A DNA stretch of 64,000 nt from Tenebrio molitor (Eukaryota; Arthropoda; Insecta; Coleoptera; Tenebrionidae), in assembly GCF_963966145.1 (NCBI RefSeq), contig NC_091051.1, positions 16,430,001-16,494,000 of the forward strand, given 5' to 3'. Position numbers and translations under genes: made by a program. Below are positions 1 to 11,599 of this stretch, piece after piece (positions within the stretch are counted from its first letter, which is position 1; every line of letters begins with the position of its first letter). The notes below the pieces were generated by a model. It searched no databases and was not told the DNA's origin. It saw nothing but the letters and a program-made list of their open reading frames with translations.

Positions 1-538
1 CTGATAGCTAAAATACGAAATAAATGACGGTGAAACTAATTTACTGCCCGGGAATAATGTCGTGCTGCGCCTACTCGTAAAGAAGTTTTCACTTCAAAAA
101 ACAAGATGTTCATGATGAGAATCGTCAGTATCATGTTATTTTTGTACTGTGATGTTCAAGTATCTATGTAGTTAATAATATTGGTATATATCGTATTATG
201 ACTATATTTCGGAAAGTTTACCTAATAATTGAAAAAAATAATCTTGTAGCCACTTCTTAAAGTGAGGAATTTACTTGAATGATGTTTTCATATTGTAATC
301 ATTTTTGTTGTTGACCCATTTATGTTGAGTTCACAGAAAATGAATGTACACAAATAATTTTTAGATAAATATCTGAAGTAGACTGTTTATTGTTAAAAAT
401 CTACTACATTAAAACTGAATTAACAATGATCGTATCGTAAAGTACTGGAAATTTGTCGATAATTTCATTAATAAATATAAAAATAAAAGAAAAGGTAATA
501 GTTACATAATTACATAGGTCATCATAACGACAGAGGGC

Positions 539-601
539 AACGAGTACTATCCCGAGGGTCCCTTTTGGGCCCGAGGGGAAGTAACGTTGCCCGAGGTCGT
601 T
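539..601. repeat. GC-rich dyad (GGGCAACG...CGTTGCCC)
   Basis: The arms GGGCAACG and CGTTGCCC flank CCCGAGGG / CCCGAGGGG boxes in otherwise AT-rich DNA. It resembles other short CCCGAGGG or GCGAAGCGAG islands at about 28.0, 29.15, 32.5, 33.65, 53.1, 53.5 and 55.1 kb. The function is unknown. Confidence 0.55.
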
Positions 602-2445
602 ACTGACCTTGTAATTCACGCGATTCATAAATAAATTTTCTTACCGCCCCAGCAAAATAAAACATTTACACTTCATTTTTGGAAAACGTGGTATTTTAGA
701 TTAGAAATTTTTGGATCTACATAGGTACTCGTATTTTAGGTGATTTTAAAATTTTCAAGATTAACAGTAATATAATGGTAATTTTTTTTAATTTTTTTAC
801 AAATATGCACATAATTATGCATTTTGCATAGTTTCTTCTATTGTCTCTAAAATGGGAGAACGGTCCTTCTCATCTGTTCCAAAGAAGGGGGACACATCAT
901 TCGATAAATTATTTCTCTAACTCATTGTTTTATTTTTGTTTACAAATTGTACCAAAGATATCAAAAATATTTTTATTGGAGCAAATCTGTAACTACGCAC
1001 TTCATCCATAACGCGTAAGTCGATTTATTTATCTGAAATGTGTGAGAACCAGGAGTGACATACTCGTAGACTGGAAATCTGTATAATTTCCGTTTTAAAT
1101 TAAAATTTCTCCCGCTCGTATTTGATTTCTTTCATTCGTAAAGGTGTGAATCACCGACGTTATTACGCTCTCATTTTGTGCGGAAATGTGCTCCTGAAAA
1201 AAATTGAATAAAATTATTGCTGTTTGTTTGGCAAAACCACATTGGAACAGTATTTAATGATGTGAGACTACAGTTGAATATGCAAAGTTCTGTCTTGTTG
1301 TTGTCATTTTGAGACAAACACCAAAATTAACCAACCGGATTCTTAAGCCGATGGGTAAATGGTATTGGTGAAGCTAACGGATCAGGCCGATCAGTCGTCG
1401 CTTCTCGTGTTATAAATAACCCGGCTCTATTTATGCATAATACTGATTATTTTTTCCACCTTTTTCCACACATTGATGTCAAGGATAAAGCGTAGATAAG
1501 TCCGTGATATCGTGGATATTTTTTATGATTACAAATTACAATGCGCTGGTATTCATCAGATATCCACCAATAACCGTTTTAACAAAATCAAGGTTGTCTA
1601 AGGCTTGACGTACATGCACCATCTCTTAATACTACAGGAAAAAACGTACAGCTAGAAGACGATTCGTGAAGAAAATAAAACGAATCGTCCCATTTGTACA
1701 ATTCGTGATTCTACAAGCCAGCGTTTTGTTTGTTGGGAAGTGTACGTTTGTTGGTGTGACATAGGTCGATAAATTAATGTCTATATCGCATTGTTGTCAT
1801 GACCTGTACTTGTTTTCTCGGATATCTAATATTGGTGATATTAATTATTAGGTGGGTATTTATTTAAAAGTTCGACATACGTACTTAATATGAACCGAAA
1901 TTTACATGCGAAGGTCATAGTTTGTGTCCGGTTGATTACGAAAATGTCTGCCTAGAAACTAGTTTAACTAAGCGATGAGCCATAATAGTCCACCTTCTTC
2001 TGCCATCGTTGGACACGAGTGGACCCACAACCGATCAACTTTTCCTCGTAATTTACCATAATTTGTCACCATTAAATGGACACGTTTTGACGTCTGCGTC
2101 ACCTTAAATTAGTTACTTGCTGTATTAATTTGCCTCCCCTTTTATTTGGAAAAAGAGTAAACAATAATGTGATTACGTGGCAGTTCAAGTTTTTGCACCT
2201 AACAATTGTGACATCATGTTTCAATTCATTATTGTGTGTTATTTTACAATCAGTTACAAATAAGGTTAACTTGATTAATTAGCTCATTGTTAAACGAGGT
2301 AAAGAACCAATTCGGCAAAAAAAATTAACCGGACAATCTATTTAACCGGTTAAATTTTGCACTGAATGGTTCAAGTAGATTAACTGGTTAAAGACTTTAA
2401 CCTGGTTAATTTTCTGACGGTTAAGGCCGTTGTTATAAATTATAT

Positions 2446-2889
2446 CGGGTGTTCATTTAAATTTCTCCTCAAAGTTGGCGTTGAAGAGCCGATTGTGAAC
2501 GCACCATAGATTACACATCTGCTGTTTAAATCTAACCTCACTTTTTTCGTTGTTTGAGTTTTTAGTGTGCAGACTGACTAGTGGTACTGTCGCGAGCAAA
2601 AAAAATGGTCGTCAAAATCATGCTTTGAAGCAATGGAAAATGCTCTATTGTAAAACGGTCTTAAATATCATAACCTATCATCATGTTTTATGACATTAAT
2701 TGACAATGATTAATTAATTTTTTGACACTTTCTTGACGTGGGCATAATTAGACAGGGAAAATTTTTAATTTGTGACAATCTAACCAAACTTTGAAATGAC
2801 ATTGACGACCAAAATTTTTTGCTCGTGACAGTAAGTTCACAATCGATTCTTCAACGCCAACTTTGAGGAGAAATTTAAATGAGCACCGG
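2446..2889. mobile_element. Inverted-repeat MITE, host of a nested MITE
   Basis: The left end reads CGGGTGTTCATTTAAATTTC. The right end, reverse-complemented, reads CCGGTGCTCATTTAAATTTC, and both continue through CTCCTCAAAGTTGGCGTTGAAG to CGATTGTGAAC. This gives arms of about 55 bp. The middle is occupied by another TA-flanked element at 2587-2831. No coding capacity is seen. Confidence 0.75.
2587..2831. mobile_element. TA-flanked MITE nested in 2446-2889
   Basis: The termini CTGTCGCGAGCAAAAAAAAT and CTGTCACGAGCAAAAAATTT (right end reverse-complemented) are flanked by TA on both sides, as in Tc1/mariner-type insertions. A related copy lies at 61834-62031 and shares the internal words CATAACCTATCATCATGTT and ATTGACGACCAAAATTT. 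Confidence 0.75.
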
Positions 2890-4427
2890 ATAATAGTTAA
2901 CTTGGTTAATACGTTATTGATCATTTTATCTCAACAAGAATGCTTTGTTAAACTATACAATCCTTTAACTATATTTTCCTATTTAATCGATTTTTTGGTT
3001 CGGTTTGGCTGTTTAGTGATAGTTTGATTTTTTGGCCTGTTCAACCATCAGCTAATCAACCAAGTTAATCCTTTTAAGTGGTTTAACTAGTTAAATCGTA
3101 CTGTCCCAGTTACAAGTCATGAATAGAAACAGAAAAAGGGATCAGATCAACACAGAGAAAAAAACAAGGATATTAAAAGACATTTTTAATAATAAATATT
3201 AAAAATATTTCAGAATTGTAGGACGAAAAAAGGTCAGACTGGAGCAGTTCTTACAATCAGAAAAGACCAAACTATAAAAACTAAAATCAGTGAGTAGTAA
3301 TAAATCAATATCGCCAAAACTTGTTGAATAGCTAAAAACGATTAAAAGAAAGGATAAGATGAAGAAAAGTGATGATATAATGAACATTAAAATTAAAATG
3401 TTATGGAAATGAAATGGAGTAAAATCCTAAAAGATCTAAGAAGATTAAAAACAGAAATACAAAAAGACATAAAAATGTCGTAAAATTATGCTTTTTCTAT
3501 CATGAATTTGCGAATATGTTAATTTGATCCAGGTCAGATCCGATATCTGTCCACTGAAAGCTAACATTCTAATTTTTGTTATCACGATTATGCTGATGGT
3601 ATCTTTATTGAAATCTGCTCTAATAAAGTTTAATTAATTTCAGCCAATGTCGAAAACGCCCCAAGCAGAAGAGATAAGCATATGTTTATCATTTTACGCT
3701 TCAATTTCATTCGATTGTACTCTCGTTCAAACTCTTTCATTATTGCCAGCGCAACAGTAATCTTTTCAATTTGTGTGAAATCAAGAATGTACTGTAAGTT
3801 AATAAATTTAAAACACACAATTACAAAAAAATCTGTATCGGCCTTTTCCAGAAGCTTTTAAAATGAAAACTGTCGTCTTGTGGTGCGTAATTCGGTGACT
3901 GTATAATTGATTTAATTAAGGTAGAAAAATGTCTTTAGTGCTCGGGATGAATAATTCAACACTAAAATTGGGTTATTGAAAGCAGCACAAACTTTTAACG
4001 AACGGTACTGTTTTTAAGATCGTCTAATTGGATGTAAATGCTGCCTTCAGGTATGCAAAACTGTTATTAATATGTTTTTTCTTCTAAACTGCAGCTCTGT
4101 CGATCTGGAATTTTACGAGAGTCTCGTTTATAAACGTTGGCATTTTTTCTAACAGGGCAATGGCCTCTTAATACGCATAAACCGCATCCACGCCTATTCC
4201 ATTATTGTTGATAGCCATCTTCCATTCTTTTCGTTAAGTGTATTAACTGCAAATCCGATTTAAATTGATCCCGAATTTACGGACAAATTGGTTTTGATTT
4301 GGTCGCAGATTAGGACCGTTAAAAATTCATTCTTTTGTAAAAGTGCGACGCAGTCGAAAACAGTAAACAATAATTTCCAGGTTTCGAAATCCAATAAAGT
4401 TCGAATTGATTTTGAATGTTGTTTCAG

Positions 4428-7400
4428 ATTGGCCTGACGAACCTGCAGCACATCGCCAGAGGGTGCGTAAAGGTCGATCGCTGCCCGAAATTGTGCTACG
4501 TCAAAACTGTGAACTGGACGGCTCTCGGAGCGGTCTCCCTCGACTTTCCTCCGGCAGACGCCCCCAAATGCCCGGATGAATTCTGCCCGGAGAAGTGCGG
4601 CGGTAAGTGACAATATAACTTAAGTAGGTAATTAAATCCAATTAAGCGGCCGCTTCATAAAATCCCGTGATTACACAAACAACACCAAACGTTAGAAAGG
4701 AACTGCAAATTAGTCCTTGAATCGGTTTGATTAAAGCCTAATTAATTTTTCTTGTGTTCCAGGACGATGCTGGAATAATAACCACTGCCAAGAGTCGTCC
4801 ACGGATTTATGCCTCCACTTTAAAGATGGAGACAAGTGTGTTGAAACGTGCCCCAAAACAAAGTAAATATCAATCACCATCAGCTCCGTTGTTCTTTCTA
4901 ACAATAGTTTTCCAGGGTGGTTAATTACGAGATAATGAAGTGCATGACCAGAGACGAATGTACTAATATGCTCAGCGGTAGTTGGTGGATTTTCAACAAT
5001 ACCTGCGTCAACGCTTGTCCTTTGTTTTACCATCGTGACACCAACGTCGAGGGAGGATGCCTCTACATNNNNNNNNNNNNNNNNNNNNNNNNNNNNNNNN
5101 NNNNNNNNNNNNNNNNNNNNNNNNNNNNNNNNNNNNNNNNNNNNNNNNNNNNNNNNNNNNNNNNNNNNNNNNNNNNNNNNNNNNNNNNNNNNNNNNNNNN
5201 NNNNNNNNNNNNNNNNNNNNNNNNNNNNNNNNNNNNNNNNNNNNNNNNNNNNNNNNNNNNNNNNNNNNGTACCGCTGTTGGAGGAATACCTGGGGAATAT
5301 AGTTAGTATATCTGGATATCTGAAAATTGGAAGATCTTCAGTTATTGAGTCTTTGGAATTCTTGAAAAATCTGACCATCATCAAAGGAGAAGTATTGGAC
5401 GGCAAGAAATATTCATTGTTTGTGTTTGAGAATCAAAACTTGGGAAAGTTGTGGAACTTCAGCAACAACTTCACTTTAGCTTTGGAGAATGGTGTGATGG
5501 CGTTTCACGATAACCCACAACTGTGTCTGCTCGAAATTAAGAAACTACAAGAAGCAACCGGCAGCAGCAGCAGCAAAAGAGATATGGAAATTTTCCAATA
5601 TTCCAATGGATATAAATCTATCTGCAACCAGAACGACATGAATGTTACCATTATTGAAAAAAACCCTACGAGCGTAAGACTACATTGGCAACGAAAGGCA
5701 ACTTCAGACAACGCAGTAGTTCTCGGTTACACTTTTTACTACGTACAAGTCCCTTTTGGTACTTTTTTGGAAACAGCATTTAAAAACCAAGACGAATGCG
5801 ATGCAAGTTGGAGCGAAACTGTGATCCAAGACAATACCGTAGAGTTGAAACAACTAGTTCCATTCACCCGTTACGGGTACTACATCAAGACCTATACTAC
5901 GCTTTTCGGTGAACAAACTCCCATTTGCTATTTCGTTACTGCCTCTACTGAACCTTCCGAACCTGTAGATGTGAAAGCCGAAGCCAAGAGCGATACTTCC
6001 ATTGTACTAACCTGGGAACCTCCGCACCATCCCAATGGCAACTTGTCCAACTACTGCATCGTAATGTACATGCAAAAAGACCACATTCTAACGGTGCAGC
6101 AAAGGGATTACTGTGATTATCCTCATCTTTCTGAAGTAAAAGAAGAAGCTAAGATGGTTCCCAAAGTTGCAACAAACGTGAGCGATTCGAATTGCACGTG
6201 TCCCGAAAAGACTTTCCTCGATCTATTCACCGATGACGTTACATGTCTTTCAGATAATAAACTTGAAGGTTGCATGAAAACCATTTACAGTGATCAAACA
6301 GGACACGTTCTACATGCACAAAGTTCCAACAAAAGTACGATTCCGAAAAGAGATGTGGAAAACAGCAACGGGTTTGTTCAAGATTGTACGGTTGGCCCAA
6401 ATTTGACGTCGTACGAATTTAAAAATTTGCGCAATTTCACTCTGTACATATTTTACGTGCAGGCTTGCAACATTAAAGAGGACGGTGTGCAAATGATGTG
6501 CGGAATGTCCGAGATGGTGTCGCAAAGGACGAAGAAAAGCAAGAATGCCGACGTTGTTAGAGGCGTGCGTGTCACAGTGAACAGCAAGAACGTTGACGTG
6601 CAGTGGTCCGAACCAGAACAATTCAACTCGGTGCTAGTGGCATATCAAGTCGAGTACAAAAGAACGGACTCGAAACATTCCAAGACCGTCCCGGAGTGCA
6701 TTACGGTCGACGAGTACCGCCGGTACCGCCAACACAAGATACTCGAACTGAATTCGGGAAAGTATGCGATACGTGTCCAGGCGGTTTCGCTGGCGGGTCC
6801 TGGTGTTTTCACGGAATGGCAGCAGTTTGAAATCAGTGCAGATGGAAGTTCCGCGTCTATATACGTTCCTATTATAGTGGTCGTCGTTGTTTTGGTTGTA
6901 ACAGTGGGGGGGTACTTTTGGTACAAGAAGAAGCGAGTCAGGGACAATATTCACCTGATAACTACGGTGAATCCCGACTACGCGGGACCCATTTACGAGG
7001 AAGACGAATGGGAGATAGACCGGAACGACATCGAGATTTTGAGGGAGCTGGGTCAAGGTACTTTCGGAATGGTGTTCGAAGGGAAAATCAAATCGCGGCG
7101 TTACCCTTGCGCGATAAAGACAGTGAACGAGAACGCCACGGTGATCAGTCGGATGGAGTTCTTGAACGAGGGCTCGGTGATGAAGACGTTCAACGACGCC
7201 CATCATGTGATCAAGCTGTTGGGGATAGTGTCCCGCGGACAACCTCCCTTGGTCGTGATGGAACTGATGGAGCGCGGAGATCTGAAATCGTACTTGCGAA
7301 GGTGCCGCGAACCCTCTCAGAACTTGACAACGAACGAAATGTACCGCATGGCGGTGGAGATTGCAGACGGTATGGCATACTTGTCCGCCAAGAAGTACGT

Positions 7401-8103
7401 CCATAGAGATTTAGCAGCTAGGAACTGCATGGTCGCCGGCGACCACACCGTGAAAATCGGCGACTTCGGCATGGCGCGCGACGTTTATGAGACTGATTAC
7501 TATAAGAAAGAGACTGTGGGATTGCTGCCGGTGCGGTGGATGGCCCCCGAGAGCCTCGCCGACGGCGTCTTCACCTCGGACTCGGACGTGTGGAGTTACG
7601 GGGTTGTTCTGTGGGAGATGGCCACTCTGGCCGAGCAGCCGTACCAAGGCCTCGCCAACGAGGAAGTGTTCCACTTCGTGAAGACTAAAGGCAAGTTGAA
7701 CAGGCCGACGCACTGTCCAGATTTGTTGTACGAAGTGATGAATGCTTGTTGGAGCTGGCGGCCCAACGACCGACCCACGTTCTCGGACGTCGTGCACAGA
7801 TTAGTGGACCACGTCGGGGAAGACTTCCGAGTGGTGGCCTTCGTGTTTAGCCGACTCGGCCAAGAGCTGGCGCTCAGCTCGGGACCGCGGGTCTACAACC
7901 CGCCAGCCCTGCTGGTGGTGCCCGAAGAGGACTACTTCAGTCACTACGACCCGGAGGAAGAGGCTGTCAATTTGTACATGGGAGAGTCAAACCGTCCAAA
8001 ATATCAACCTTTCTCAAGCCAAAGAATGAAAGAGCCGTCGCCGCAACGAATCAGCCCCGGCTCGCCGGCATCATCCACATTCTCGTTCGATGCATCATCC
8101 TAA
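4428..8103 (+). CDS. InR: Insulin receptor tyrosine kinase (partial: 5' exon missing, internal gap)
   Basis: Receptor tyrosine kinase for insulin-like peptides. Visible exons are 4428-4602 (end of L1 into the cysteine-rich region), 4763-4862 (furin-like) and 4916-8103 (cysteine-rich end, L2, fibronectin-III, membrane, kinase), with GT-AG borders and matching phases. The exon carrying the signal peptide and L1 start is absent, and Ns cover 5069-5268. A dibasic IPKR near 6340 could be the alpha/beta cleavage site. A membrane helix (about 6856-6915) precedes KKKR. An NPDY adaptor motif sits at 6970-6981. The kinase is intact: GQGTFG near 7051, AIK lysine near 7115, HRDLAARN 7402-7425, DFG 7462-7470, and the YETDYY activation loop at 7486-7503, which is the insulin-receptor signature. 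The C-terminal tail is short. The furin-like exon is 57 nt shorter than that of the neighbouring paralogue. AATAAA signals follow near 8119 and 8553. Confidence 0.95.
5069..5268. other. Assembly gap of 200 N inside the insulin receptor
   Basis: This is a run of exactly 200 N in the L2-encoding exon. The frame before it leaves two bases of a codon (5067-5068), and the frame after it starts a codon at 5269. An uninterrupted exon therefore needs a gap length of 3n+1, which 200 is not. By alignment with the paralogue about 40 residues (about 120 nt) are missing, so the N count looks like a placeholder. Confidence 0.95.
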
Positions 8104-8600
8104 GTGTTATTTTTATTAAAATAAATGTGATATGTAATGTTAGTCATTAGGGTTATAATTTAAGTGTGTCCTGCCTTAGAGTGAGTGCGAAGACTGTTCT
8201 TTTCGTCAATTCCAAGGGATCAATGTTACCTAATTTTTTTAGTTAAGCGAGAGCGTTCAATTTTACGTGGCTAGTATTTTCTATGTTTTCTACTTTTTTT
8301 AATTTATGTTTGCAAGTGTAACAGGGGGAACCAAATTTTGTTTTAGTGATTAGGCAATACGGAACAGCGTACAAAACGCAATATTCTTCCGGCCTCTCAA
8401 CTTATCAATAAACGAATTAATCGCCGGAATAATATTGCTTTCAACGATTTTGTGTAAACTCAGTGTACCTTTGATTGTCAAGGCGATTCCTATAACGTAA
8501 TGAAAGGTTATATTTCTATATATCACCTGAAATATATTTTGTAAACGTTGTACAAATAAATATTTTTCAAAAAATTAAATCAAACACTCTAACGGACCGA
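8104..8600 (+). other. 3' untranslated region of the insulin receptor
   Basis: AT-rich sequence following the TAA of the receptor. Candidate poly(A) signals AATAAA lie near 8119 and 8553, the latter followed by an A-rich stretch. No coding signal is seen. Confidence 0.6.
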
Positions 8601-11363
8601 CTTATTTATTACTTAACACAGATGTAGTTCAATTTCTTTACCAGATTTTTGTTTTGAATACATTTACATTGCTAATTTTAAATGCCTTAACACCCTGACA
8701 GTGCAACGAATTGCACTTTCGCAAAATTCGTTTAGTGGGTGTCTCGTACTAAATATACATTAAATCCTACGACATTACAACAAGGGCAATGTGTGTTATT
8801 ATTTACACTTCATACAGGAGTACGTAGATTAATTGTCATGTTTTTTGCGTTTTACTCGGAACTGTTTATTATTGCAATAATTCGCACCTAGTGACAGAAT
8901 GAGGAAAGGTTTGCTTATCACATTTCTAAAATATCCCACCGTAGTAAAAGTATAATATGCATATGTAAATTTTCTTCCACTGAAGGTTTGTTTACCTGAA
9001 AGTATGGAGATGAAGATCCATTGCATTGAAATAGGACTCCACTTTGCGGCCTCGCAAATATTTAACTTGTGACCTACATAACAATAGAATTGGAATAAAA
9101 TTTCTTGGTAAGTTAAAACATGAATTGCGGCGACGCCGGATTTTATATGGTTTGCAGCATTAACAACAATTTTCTTTGCAATTTGGTTTGTATCGCTTCG
9201 TACTTACAAGATTCGAGAGTTATGTAATTTTTTCGTTGAAACATTTGTCTTTTTAATCATAAGATTATACAAAAGGAAGCATTTTTTTCTTAGTAAGTTT
9301 CTACAGAATACTAAACCTGCATTATGCTGCATTTTCAGTGATAAAAATCCATCTGTTGTACATGGCATTTTTTTTTTTTGAAAAGTACGTTGCAAATATA
9401 AGACTTACTCATGTTGGCAGTGATTTAAATTTTGTAATATCTGCACCGACAGCAAACGAATTTTATTTTATTTGGAACTGAGTAGCTGTCCGCAATATTT
9501 CGTTGTTATTTTAGTCAAATAAATAAAATACCAGAAGAAAAATTATATAAATTATAGTAAACTATTTCATCCTTTGCCAGCATTTTATTCAGTGTATAAT
9601 TTTATATTCCTTCACAGAAACCAACTTTAAAGCTTTTAAGTACCTAGTACTTTCGTGTATTTAGCCACCTTATTTATTTTACTGTATTCTGTTAATCATA
9701 CCAAATATAAAATATGTAGTAGTTCTTGATTTCTTAAATTATAAAACGATCAAATGGGAAAGAAAAAATATGTGAATTTGAACGTAATGATTGTTTAATG
9801 TTACTGTCGACATCTAGTGACGAGAGGCTAATTTCCTGTAGCACACTGCACCATTTCTCTTTCATCACTTGAGGACAAGGAATGTTTACAGAATGACCAT
9901 AAGATGGCAACATTTCTGAAAAACTGAAAAGATAACGCCAGTCTTCCTCCAAAATTTAAATATTTGAAAATTCTAACTAAACCCGCGAAATTGAACAAAT
10001 TGGCCATGTCGTGATCGTCATCGAAGCAATAGGACCCCTACATTGTGTTTTGTACAAAATGACGGCAGACTAGCTCGGAATGCAAATGGCGGACCTGCAG
10101 GGTGGACAAACTTCGAAATAAAAATGCATAAATCGGTGGGAGGACGCCTGTATTTATTCTCGTTTTCATCTACAGTGCTGATTGATATCACACCCGATCA
10201 CATGATACATAAAATATTCAGCGGTGCGACTTTACATGACATAACAAGAAAAATACACACTAACACAATTTGTCTATCAACCTCTAGAGGAGTGTAGAAA
10301 GTAATAGTTCCCTTTCTTTTTGTTTGTTTTGTCGGAACGAAACGAACGGAAAATGGACTTGCTCAAAGTATTTCTAACTGTTCGCCGCTAAATAACTCTG
10401 ATTTTAAAGCCTGGACGCGACCAACTGATTTCCACGGTTCACCCCTTACTCTCTCTAACTTTGAAAATGGACTTGTCCCACGGATTTTAACTACCTGACA
10501 ACTTTATTGCGACGTTCCCTCAAGAATTTACCCACTCTATCAATTCCTACCTCACACGAGCTTATCGGAATAACAAAACGAAATAACGTACCCGCTAAAC
10601 ACTACTTGTTGCCTGTAAGATAATCCTACCTGAATTACGCAAACTGTCGGCGACACACGAGGTGCGCACCTGTAATCTCCTCCGCGATTGGCGAACGGTT
10701 ACGGAGCACGGCCCTGATTACCTTGACAATACACAAGAAAATACACGACTCGAGATTCGTAACCGCAATAACTACCCTTCGAGAGCTGAAAATTGACTAT
10801 CGCGTCTTACATGTACCAACCGTACGCAATCCAAATCTACCAACAGTGCTCAACAAAAGAACCAAACAGTTCCTCTTGTGTTTGTTTCGGCGGCGGCAAT
10901 TTGAATTCAAACTGGGGTATTACAATGTTATATGTATTTCTTGTTCACACAATGGCGAGTGAAGGAATCATTTGTTTGTCATATTCGAGTCTATCGACAT
11001 GAGCCCAACACCCAAAATGTTTAGGTACATGGAAAACCTTCTTTTTTCCCGTCAGTACTATGGTAGAGGTGTTGGATTCTCTTACGGGCTGTGACCTTCT
11101 AAATATCTGCGCGAAGGCGGAGCGATAAACCTGTGAACAATCTATAAATGTAACTAACGTAACGAATAACAATGTTTTCCGGTTTGTTTGTAACGCCTAC
11201 TTGAGATCGATATTCGTCATAGCCCATAAGAAAATCCAAGACCTCTACTGTCATTGGCTCTGCTAATGAGTTCAGTAATTTTGAAGTCTTAAAATATTCT
11301 TGAAAGTAAATTGTTTAAATCCGGAGATTACTTTACTCAAAACATTACATTACGAGTAAAATA
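8601..11363. other. Intergenic stretch, no recognised gene
   Basis: Open frames here are short and show no family motif, and a moderately GC-richer part lies at about 10,020-10,960. I found no convincing inverted-repeat termini. An unannotated promoter or non-coding exon of a neighbouring gene cannot be excluded. Confidence 0.4.
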
Positions 11364-11367
11364 GTAC

Positions 11368-11474
11368 CGAGCGATCATTTAAAAAATAAATCCAGTTTGC
11401 TTTGGAGCCTATGCTATAGCATGGGTTGCCATATGTAACACGCCGACTCGATTTATTTTTTAATTGATCGCACC
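11368..11474. mobile_element. 107-bp hairpin mini-element, copy 1
   Basis: A tiny palindromic element flanked by GTAC on both sides (11364-11367 and 11475-11478). Its ends are CGAGCGATCATTTAAAAAAT and, reverse-complemented, GGTGCGATCAATTAAAAAAT. The centre carries ATGCTATAGCAT. A second copy lies inverted at 40614-40719. If the duplicated target is only TA, the element is 2 bp longer; the two readings cannot be separated. Confidence 0.85.
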
Positions 11475-11599
11475 GTACTTTGAATAATTTTTATCTTGGT
11501 CTGGCAGCGATAGTGAGCAGACGTGTTTAGAAAAGAGTGCAGAGATTACTAACGTAAATAGCGACGAGTGACTGATAGGTGATAAGCAGAAGGCAGCGG

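Larger units (their letters stand above)
1..4427. other. Upstream/intronic stretch without a recognisable coding exon
   Basis: I see no coding exon here on either strand. The next downstream exon at 4428 begins inside the L1 domain of an insulin receptor at an acceptor site, so at least part of this stretch is probably intron, with the signal-peptide exon lying before position 1. It contains a GC-rich dyad at 539-601, the nested inverted-repeat elements at 2446-2889, and a run of GGTTAA/TTAACC-type words around 2270-2420 and 2890-3110. The segment 2893-2960 resembles 13208-13278, so the GGTTAA-rich DNA is itself a dispersed repeat. Confidence 0.5.

Noticed and set aside
404..628. A 74-codon - frame
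   Set aside because: It has no motif and runs through the GC dyad island at 539-601.
2270..3110. GGTTAA/TTAACC word clusters as a telomere-like or satellite array
   Set aside because: Spacing is irregular, the words are degenerate, and a similar block at 13208-13278 shows a dispersed repeat.
5035..5100. An ATG just before the gap as the start of the 1022-codon receptor frame
   Set aside because: It is in a different frame from the homologous coding before the gap and exists only because the N run is not the right length.
6310..7797. Long antisense frames (up to 256 codons) opposite the insulin-receptor kinase exon
   Set aside because: They mirror a GC-richer, strongly conserved coding exon, carry no family motif and lack splice or start context, so they are frame shadows.
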